A DNA stretch of 64,000 bases from Takakia lepidozioides (Eukaryota; Streptophyta; Takakiopsida; Takakiales; Takakiaceae). The stretch lies in the NCBI GenBank assembly GCA_030704615.1, contig CM060733.1, positions 27,654,001 to 27,718,000 on the forward strand, written 5' to 3'. The translations under genes were made by a program, and so were the position numbers. Below are positions 56,361 through 64,000 of the stretch, one piece after another. The notes beneath the pieces were generated by a model that was given only the letters and a program-made list of their open reading frames with translations, searched no databases and was not told where the DNA came from. Position 1 is the first letter of the stretch. The number at the start of each line of letters is the position of its first letter.

Positions 56361-56723
56361 ATGGTTGGTAAGATTTTGGCTCGGTTTTGGAGTGGACCTT
56401 CAAGCAGGAAGGCCCTCATATACAGTCACCTTCACCAGCTGAAAAAACGTGGCAAACCCAGGCCTTGGAAACTCAAGGCTTTGGCTATGGATATTGATCC
56501 GAGTGCCGGAGGCAGACAAGACGAACAGAGGAGGGTGCGCGAGAGTATGAGAATTTTTTGGAGGAGCTGGAGGATCGAGGATCCATCAAAAACCAGTGCT
56601 CTTTGGAGGGATCCTGCTTACAGGGAGCAATCAGAGACTGGATCTATGACTGATGGAGAAGAGCCACCATCGGTGCCCTTGGAGGAGCTTCTGGCAGACC
56701 TTAGAATAGAAGAGGATATATAG
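56361..56723 (+). CDS. Small protein of unknown function
   Basis: A single frame of 120 residues from ATG to TAG. I do not recognise it. The first half is basic (SSRKALIYSHLHQLKKRGK, RPWKLKALAM). The second half is mixed, with FWRSWRIEDPSK and ALWRDPAYREQ, and it ends acidic (EEPPSVPLEELLADLRIEED). Charge distribution, varied amino-acid use and absence of low-complexity sequence favour a real protein over a chance frame. It could also be one exon of a larger gene. Confidence 0.55.
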   Translation: MVGKILARFWSGPSSRKALIYSHLHQLKKRGKPRPWKLKALAMDIDPSAGGRQDEQRRVRESMRIFWRSWRIEDPSKTSALWRDPAYREQSETGSMTDGEEPPSVPLEELLADLRIEEDI

Positions 56724-58808
56724 TAGGGCTGGATCTGAGTTTGGGGGACTATATGGATGGATTGAGATTGTCTTCTTGAGCTGAAGTTTTCACAGTTTTT
56801 GGCCGGAATGGATCCACTTTAGAGTTGTGAGGAAGAGGAGAACGTACTACTGACTCCCGAGAATGACAGCACTTGAGTCACAGGCTGGATTGAATGAGAC
56901 AGCTTGAAGTATATTAACGTAGCTGAAGTCGACTTTTCGGAGTTTTCACTTCCGGGATGAAGATGATTCCTGTGAGGATGGTTTCTGCTCCCTGTTGCCT
57001 TCTCAACTTCTTTTCCAATCGTAGGCTGAAACCACTTGCTACTTGAAGTTTACTCAAGAAGCACTATCCGGAGTTTTGAGAGTTTTCCGTTTTCGGATGA
57101 AGGACGAAGTGTTGAGCAGTCCCGTGGTACGAAACACATGGCATTTCTCTGTGTATGTTTTGTGGAGCACTACGGACACTGTCACACACTTGTACCTCTC
57201 ACAACAGGTCTGCCAATTTGGGCTTTGTGTATTTACTCTCATCTTTTGTATACATTTGGGCATGCGTCTCCTCTGTTGAGAGAGAGTCTGATAAATCTGG
57301 AATGTATGCTACCAAGTGAGCAAAGCAATGCATCTTTTCATGACTGGAGAGGTTCCAGCTGTTTTGAGTGTCCTTCTGTGTAGATGAAGGGTAATCAGGC
57401 AGAAATTGATAGGTAATTAAGTAGCTGTCTCGCTCACACTTTCTGGCACGCTGCAAAGGGATTTTACTTTCCAGTAAGTTAAGAACTTTGAGTTTTGTGA
57501 TCACAACGGCAACTTTCTGTACCGAGAATCCTACCAAGATGACGGAGATGAACGATTTTAAAGTGGCTGGTTTGTCATTGTCTAGGTGACAAACACTATT
57601 GTCTAGATGGATCTCCATTCAATGAATAGGAGGCCAGTGCATGAGCTGGCAATTGAACAAAGGGCCCCTGGTTCCATGGATGTTCTTTGGCGTGCACAAT
57701 GCAAGTTATTGCCCATGATTGCAGCATTCTTGATAAAATTGCTCTCTCTTTGTCTCTCTCACATACACACTAAGGAATAGCAACTCTGCTCAACGATTTT
57801 TTGATGGTTTAGACCACTGGAAGAAGCTGCCTCTGACACCAGAACTTCCAAGTATGACTTGATGCAATACTTTAGGTCATCGGCACATGGGTGCATCTTT
57901 CTGAAGTCTGTTGCTAATTTATGCAGCAGTAAAATGATATGAGGCTTGTCTGGTTTCTAATATGCCCACACACTACTGTACTCACAATTCAGTGGTCTGA
58001 CTAAATTCTGCTTCATCCATGCATGGTTAGTTAGTGCATTCAGTAAGCCATCTGTTCAAGCAACGTTTTCCTTGGCAACCCTGTTTACAAAAGCTGCATA
58101 TAGCTACCAAGTTTGCCGTGCTACTTACTAATGCAGTCTACACAACATAGAATGATCTGAGCAGCTTGTTAGGCCCACAAAGAAGAGATACAGTCGAGGA
58201 CAATGTCACTGAAACACATCTTTCGCGTCAATCTCATATATTCCAATAAAGTCTGCTGACAGTCCCAGCAATCAACCTTGGAACCATCCAAGGCAGAAGA
58301 GAAGGTGATTGCATAGCTCGTTGTGGTCACTACCAATCTGTAGCACTGCTTGAAAAGACAGAAGAATTTGACTTACTGACAAAAAGTTGGATGATTCGAG
58401 ACAGGAGATACGAAACAGAACAGTATCTGACAAATGGAATGAAACATGAAGTAGTACCCGATAGGAACTGCATATAGTAAACTTACAAATCTGACACACG
58501 ACAGAGCATCCAAACCACTGGAGTAAACAAACAGACTCGGAATCCAGGTGGCCTTTAAAGCTCTTGCATGTTGAGCTTCACTCTGTTCTGCCCGGCTTTT
58601 CCCTATACATGACCACCTCTGTTAACCCTGTAATCACTACCTTGCCCTGTCTGGACCGACACCCTACTTGCCACTAATCATCAAGAATTTGTAACAAGGG
58701 AAACTGCAGAACTTCGAACTTGATGTGCGCCTTCCCATATGTATCATCCTCACATGCAGTGCATGTTCTTGCAAACTGTAGTCTCCCTTGGTAGCCACCT
58801 AGCACTGC
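56724..58808. other. Convergent intergenic region
   Basis: 3' flanks of the small gene (+) and H2A.Z (-). Open frames at 57036-57618 occur on both strands with no motif. No repeat family recognised. Confidence 0.45.
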
Positions 58809-60885
58809 TTAGTCCTTCTTTGATGACTTGTTAATGAGGGACTTATGGATATGTGGAATAACACCCCCTCCAGCAATGGTACCCTTTATCAAAGTGTCAA
58901 GCTCTTCGTCTCCCCGAATTGCCAGCTGAAGATGTCGTGGTGTGATGCGCTTCACTTTGAGATCTTTGCTAGCATTGCCAGCAAGCTCCAACACCTCAGC
59001 AGTGAGGTATTCCAGGATGGCTGCTGAATAGACGGCAGCAGTTGCTCCCACTCTTCCATTGGCTGCCACCCGTGACTTCAGTAGCCGGTGGATACGCCCC
59101 ACTGGAAACTGCACAGCTCATAACAAATGAGACAGCATTAAACAGGAGATTGCACCTGTCAATCAGGCACATGTGCTAGGGTGCACCAAATGAAACAGGC
59201 TTGTTGACTGTTGGCATTATTGATCCAATGTAACACAAACCACGACGTCACCTCTCAAGTCTTTGTACCTTGCTAGCAGGTGAATTAGTCCCCAGGAAAG
59301 TTGTATCAATACCCCAGAAGGTTTTGGTTTCTTGAGTCTGAAAATCCTTAGGTTGGTTCTGGTCTTGTGGATCTAAAAAAGGGAGCTCCTTACTTTAGCA
59401 CCAATCTCATGTAAGGATTTTAAGGTAAGTCCCACTCTTGGAATGAACCTTCCACCTCTGTTTGGCACCCCTGGTGCTCTCATTCCCTCAACTGTTGCTG
59501 CTCTGTCTCTCTCTGACATTGACACCACAGGAAAGAAGGCAGAAAAGTTCCACCAGATAAAGAAGTTGAAGAAAGCACACCAAGGTACAACTAGGGTACA
59601 TTGGTGTAAAATCAGCTCTGTGAGTTGGTCCACAAATTAGCAGAACCTAAGAACATTGTTAGACTCCAGGCTCTACTACACAGATCATTCTTCGATCACT
59701 CTCAGATTACTCAGCGCATATGCCCTAATCATCCTTCAGACCAATAAATCCACTCCTTTGGCTATCTTCTGATTCACTCTTCCTAACCCCCTACCGAATA
59801 CACAATTTCGTTCGTGCTCGGCTTAAGATTTTTATCCTCTATAACACTCACATCCACTCTTCCATGGCTCTCTCCCCCTCCAACCTTTCAGCCTCTCGAT
59901 TCTTCCTCCATATTCAATATCTCTCTCTTTAGTATATTGTCTGGGATATTCTCACCAGAGAGTGACCCTCTTCAGGACAAACATTGTCCTGCACCAACTT
60001 TCAAAATCTTGAGGCTGAGCCTAAAGCCCTGGCCCTCTTGGGGTCTCATTGCTGGGCGGCTCACACGCAGCAACTCAATGCTTTTGTGAAGGCTTTCTAT
60101 AGGATATCATCCAGAACTCATTTTCTCTGTCAGGGTAACTCACACTGCCAGAGTGAGCCCCTCACAAAGGTAGTTTCTGTTCAGTTTTATTCCGCCCGGA
60201 GTGTATGGCCACAAGGCTACGGCAAACAACGACTTAGAGTGCTTTCTTTGGTAAAGCTCGTTCTCTATACCCCATATTGCCCGCTTGCATACGTTCCTTA
60301 CACACAACCCTCCTCTCTTTTGGGGACCAGAGCGGACGTTATCAGATCTCTTTCTTTCTTTCTTTCTTTCTTTCTTTCCTTCTCTCTATCTCTGGAAACC
60401 CTGTGTGAAGTCGCTAATGTTAATGCCAATTGCGCAGACCTCTCTCTGCCAGAGCTCGGTTTCCGGCACCCATCATGGACGTCCAGAGGGAACATGAGAC
60501 GGGCTGTTTGAGACCCGGGCCTGCCCACGCAACAACCAGGGCGTGCCATTCATCCTGAAAGCCGCACCTGCTGTTGCAGGAGGACAATCCACGGGCACTC
60601 TGCGGAGTACCGGCATTCACTGGCTAACACCTCTGCGGCAACGGGCAAGGGCCCAGCGTGATGAACGAAAATGGGGCCATACGCTCAAAGAAAAACATGG
60701 ACAATGGGGAGGCTTGGAGAGAGAGAGAGAGAGAAGGGGGGGGGTGAAGGGAAGAATACCTGCAGACCAGCACGAGAGGACCTTGAAATGGGTTTCTTCT
60801 TGTCCTTCTTGTCGTTGCTGTCCGTGGACTTCCCTAGAAGCAGTCCTTTAGCGCCTTTGCCCGACTGGTTACCTCCCACCACCAT
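58809..60885 (-). CDS. Histone H2A.Z variant
   Basis: CDS is complement(join(58809..59108, 60760..60885)), 141 residues. Exon 1 encodes a basic tail ending [14 protein letters not shown], and exon 2 starts [15 protein letters not shown]2A.Z replaces H2A in nucleosomes, mainly around promoters, and affects transcription and temperature responses in plants. Diagnostic features are [40 protein letters not shown] and the extended acidic-patch/docking sequence [20 protein letters not shown], which differs from canonical H2A. The N-terminus ([20 protein letters not shown]) is slightly longer and more varied than the usual MAGKGGKGL form. The whole histone fold lies in one exon, and the single intron of 1.65 kb carries a LINE remnant. 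Confidence 0.96.
59935..60245 (+). mobile_element. LINE 3' fragment in the H2A.Z intron
   Basis: It contains [10 protein letters not shown]-like sequence, 'cttgaggctgagcctaaagc', 'ttttgtgaaggctttctata' and the shared end 'ggccacaaggctacggcaaa'. Antisense to the histone gene. Confidence 0.75.
60347..60380. repeat. (TTTC)n microsatellite
   Basis: About eight TTTC units in the H2A.Z intron. Confidence 0.9.
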
Positions 60886-61869
60886 TTTGCCTACCTTGCA
60901 ATTCTAAGCACACTCGTAATGCTGATATTGGGATGAATGCGCCGAGAAACAGGACCCCTGAGACACGGGAATGGCTGTGGTGAGAAAATATTAGCCCAGA
61001 ACAGAGAAAGGAAGATGTTTTGGGGCAAAGTCAGAGAAGAAAGCGCCGAAGGAAGCAGAAGAAAAACCGCAAACAGGACAAGAATATGGGTTAACAGGAG
61101 TACGTTCACTTACTTTACAATAGTCACCGCTGGGGAAAGAGGGGAGAGGAGAGACACCGCCAATTTCCAAGACATCAACAAGGGCGACCAGAAAGGAGGC
61201 GAAAATGCATACAGGGAGGCCCCGCACAGACAAGTTACACACCCGAGACAAACAGAGAGGGATGGGTGCACCAGCAACGGCAAAATAGGGCTCTGGGAGT
61301 GAACCCAAGAGAGCGACAAGATATGAAAACGAGATATAGTCGGGACCAAGCACAAGATATGTAGAGACACCAGACAAGTGAGCGACAAACAGGGAAGCCT
61401 TAAGAGACCAAGCCACAGCAGAATGGTACTCCCCAAGAAAAAAGGCAGGAAGAATATCCACAAAAAGCGGGGGAAAACAGTCAATGGAAGAGAGACAAAC
61501 CGACGAGAGAGAGAGAGAGAGAGAGAGAGAAGCACAAGAGATCAACAACCCTCCTGCACACACACGCACACACACCCCGTCCCAACAACGCAGCAAGAAC
61601 CCAGTTCCCTTCGAATCCAGAGATGTGCAGCACCTCAGATTCGCAACTTGGGACGCGATCTCTGCCGCAGACACCGAGATGAGCGAGAGATCGTGCGCGG
61701 GCTTGGTTTAACGGAAGACGGCCTTGAGCGACCCCTTGATACTTTTCACCTGCCCTCCCTTCCTTCTTTCTATTCTTTGCCTGCTGCCCCCTCTTCTGGT
61801 CAAATTATCTACATAGATGCCAAATTCCACCCGGAACCAGTAACCCAATACTGCCCATTCCACCTGGAA
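60886..61869. promoter_or_regulatory. Upstream region of H2A.Z
   Basis: Probable promoter and leader of the minus-strand histone gene. It contains (GA)n at 61505-61531 and a CA-rich run at about 61555-61575. A 227-codon minus-strand frame here is rich in Ser, Leu and Pro from these repeats and is not considered a gene. Confidence 0.45.
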
Positions 61870-62410
61870 CTGTAGTGGTAACCCCAAGAGAACTACATAG
61901 TGCTTGTGCATGGTGGAATCCAATCTGGAACCATTTGGTAAAGTTACCACTCCGTTCTGCATGGAATCCGGGCTTGCATAAGGATTATCTAGTTGTTTCC
62001 GGGGTTACCAACTAGTTCCGGATGTGATTCGACTGCGCATAAGCATTATCTAATTCTCTTTGGAGATTACAAGTTACAACTTGGGTTCCGGATGGGATTC
62101 GACCACGCATAAGCATTATCTAATTCTCTTTGGGGGTTACAACTTGGGTTCCAGATGGGATTCGACCGCGCATAAGCATTATCTAATTCTCTTTGGAGAT
62201 TACAAGTTACAACTTGGGTTCCAGTGGGATTCGACCGCGCATAAGCATTATCTACAGGTTACAACTTGGGTTCCGGATGGAATTCGGCCACGCATAAGCA
62301 CTATCTTGTTGTGGTTGGGCCCCAAGGACAACTAGATAATGGTTATGCGTGGCCGAATACCACGCGAAATGGGGTGGTAAACTAAATGGGTTACCATTCC
62401 GACGCCGTGT
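61870..62410. repeat. Array of direct and inverted 54-70 bp units
   Basis: A unit built around 'gcataagcattatctaattc' and 'ggttacaacttgggttcc' occurs in forward orientation at about 61976, 62036, 62106, 62170, 62239 and 62293. Single inverted units flank the set at about 61873-61930 and 62325-62400. The CDS-like frame at 62060-62335 is a by-product of the repeat. Confidence 0.82.
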
Positions 62411-63766
62411 TTTTCAAATTGGTGGGATTTCCACCCCAACAATTGTCGGGTAGTGCCCAAAAAAATCAGGCAATCTTTTATAGCCCTAATGTGAAAGAAT
62501 GACAAAAAATTGTGTCTTCCATCCACAAGACCCACCTCATACTTGTACAGATTGAAAGTATGACAGTTGATGACCACCATCATTATCTGGGTAGAAAGGT
62601 ACTGTTTTGTACCACACGTCAGAACTGCAGCAGTCTGCTTTTCGATTCAATACTGCAGGCCTCCTCACTGCAAAGGGCTTGTAGTTTTGAGAGGGAAAAA
62701 AAATTCTTTCCTTGCATCACATGCTCCAGAGATCACACGGACGTAACGATGATGTCCTCTGCCATATCATAAGGAAAAAATCTGAAGGAAGCAGAATGAC
62801 GGACAAGGGCTGGAGAACCTGCATCATGTGAGGGCCCACAGGTTGCCGGAGATTCTAGCATTTCTCCGTGGTAGCTTGTAGGAAACACATTCCCTCCCAA
62901 ACACTACACCAAGAATAAACTAGAAAGACTTGTGGATTCATGGCATCGTCGTGCAGCGAGGCTGAAGTGCTATAAATGGAGTGCCGGATGGAGGGTTTGC
63001 CAGTTTGGAGGACTTGCTTCTACTGGGGGGTCGGCGAGTTATATAAAGGACAAAGAGATCATAGAGATTGTCGTCACAAAGATTGTAGAGAAAAGACAAG
63101 ACGGATTTCAATATATAATCTAGCCCTATGAGACTTTGTTTCTCCTCTTGGGGACAGTTATACCCATTTGTACAGTCACCCCCACTTTGGGTCTTTTTAT
63201 AAAAGCTATGCGGAGAGATCTCAAGCTTTCCTGACCAGTGGTTATATTTTCCTTTCCCCTATGATCTATCTGCCGTGAGCAAGAGATCCAGGCACTGCAC
63301 CACGTGTGTTGTGGAGAAAGTGCCTTCGCTTTAAGTGTGTAGAGATGGAGCTCTAATTATGTCTTGTGCACCTTCCTGCTAGAGGAGATTGCACTCCACC
63401 TGGCTCTTGCAGCATTGTTTCCGGGTCGCTCTCGCAACGATGAACATTCTCCCTCAGCTAAAATCCAAACGCTTCATACACTGAGCCCCCTTTGCCGACC
63501 TGCTTCGCGACCCCTCTCTCCCTCTCTCTCTCACGTGGGCTCTAACACCACATCAATTGCAGTGTTTGCAAGAGCTGACTGTGCTGTCAAGATCTGCAAT
63601 GTTGGAGCAGTTGTCACCCTCTCGGTTAGCGAGTGTGGGTGGGTATGCAAAAGGCAGTGCTTGAAATTCAAAACCTCTCTAGCTCATTTCTCAGCAGTAA
63701 TCTGGGCATGCGTAGGGAATAGATCAGGGGTGAAATCTTCTCAGTGCAAATTTGTGCAATAGGGCC
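62411..63766. promoter_or_regulatory. Spacer and probable promoter of the terminal gene
   Basis: A TATA-like GTTATATAAAGG lies at 63038-63049, about 720 bases before the ATG at 63767. The short open frames are not supported as genes. Confidence 0.35.
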
Positions 63767-64000
63767 ATGAAGCGGATGGCGCAGTTCCTGACCCCACAGC
63801 ATCCTCGCTTCCGGCGATGGGGAGGGGCGTCCCCCATGCTAGCGCGCGAGCTGCCGCTGGAGACGTTGGAGATTGGCTACGAGAGACTCAGCCGATCGCA
63901 GGTGATACGCTTGTGGCGTGAAGTTGACATGCCCGACAGAGAGCGTCCCGATATTTTAAACCTCGGAAAGTGTTCTGGAGGGACGTTTCTTTCTAGATCG
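63767..64000 (+). CDS. Start of an unidentified protein, cut by the window end
   Basis: The frame from ATG 63767 stays open to the last base (78 codons). The G+C content rises sharply here, as at a coding exon. The product begins MKRMAQFLTPQHPRFRRWGG, with phrases LARELPLETLEIGYERLSRS and VIRLWREVDMPDRERPDIL further on. The basic, acid-poor start could be a mitochondrial or plastid presequence. A second ATG at 63776 is an alternative start. I do not recognise the family. Confidence 0.55.
   Translation, partial: MKRMAQFLTPQHPRFRRWGGASPMLARELPLETLEIGYERLSRSQVIRLWREVDMPDRERPDILNLGKCSGGTFLSRS

Noticed and set aside
60991-61674. 227-codon minus-strand frame upstream of H2A.Z
   Set aside because: Low-complexity Ser/Leu/Pro content from GA and CA repeats, with no domain.
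62060-62335. 91-codon frame with repeated WDSTAHKHYL
   Set aside because: It is a translation of the repeat array; units are not kept in one frame throughout.
61870-62410. CRISPR array
   Set aside because: Units are continuous imperfect repeats with inversions, not short identical repeats with unique spacers, in a plant genome.

Overview
The window is nuclear DNA of a land plant. GT-AG introns of 0.1 to 3 kb split most genes, and the gene set is plant-specific: a PPR-DYW editing-factor relic, an ARID-HMG protein, a LOG2-type RING ligase, PECT1 and H2A.Z. The copia and gypsy elements are also plant types. The PPR style and the many LINE relics inside introns suggest a non-flowering plant such as a fern, lycophyte or bryophyte, but this is inference and the species cannot be named from sequence alone.

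Layout. 0.2-2.0 kb: broken PPR-DYW pseudogene. 2.0-9.4 kb: repeat-rich, gene-free DNA with an LTR-like block, a GC-rich block, a truncated Ty3/gypsy element and SINE copies. 9.4-15.6 kb (+): LOG2-like RING E3 ligase whose 3.2 kb first intron is packed with LINE relics. 17.0-21.8 kb (-): ten-exon conserved plant gene of unknown function. 23.0-27.7 kb (+): ARID-HMG box protein. 29.7-34.7 kb (-): nine-exon ethanolamine-phosphate cytidylyltransferase. 39.0-39.8 kb (+): intronless RMA/RNF5-type RING ligase. 41.0-42.3 kb (-): SAM-dependent methyltransferase-like gene with an apparent frameshift. 42.5-45.8 kb: a complex of nested long inverted repeats. 46.0-50.7 kb (-): a Ty1/copia element with both LTRs and a 5 bp target-site duplication. 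54.1-55.2 kb (-): membrane-anchored FkbM methyltransferase. 56.4-56.7 kb (+): small unknown protein. 58.8-60.9 kb (-): histone H2A.Z. 61.9-62.4 kb: array of direct and inverted repeat units. 63.8 kb to the end (+): start of an unidentified gene.

The genes are unrelated housekeeping and regulatory loci on alternating strands, with no sign of a shared pathway or operon-like unit. All exon models below come from reading splice sites and checking that the coding frame stays open across every junction. The seven spliced models without a frameshift have total CDS lengths that are exact multiples of three. The strongest unexplained structures are the nested inverted repeats at 43.5-45.5 kb, the inverted/direct repeat array at 61.9-62.4 kb, the tandem duplication at the end of the LOG2-like protein, and a LINE/SINE population that recurs through introns and spacers.
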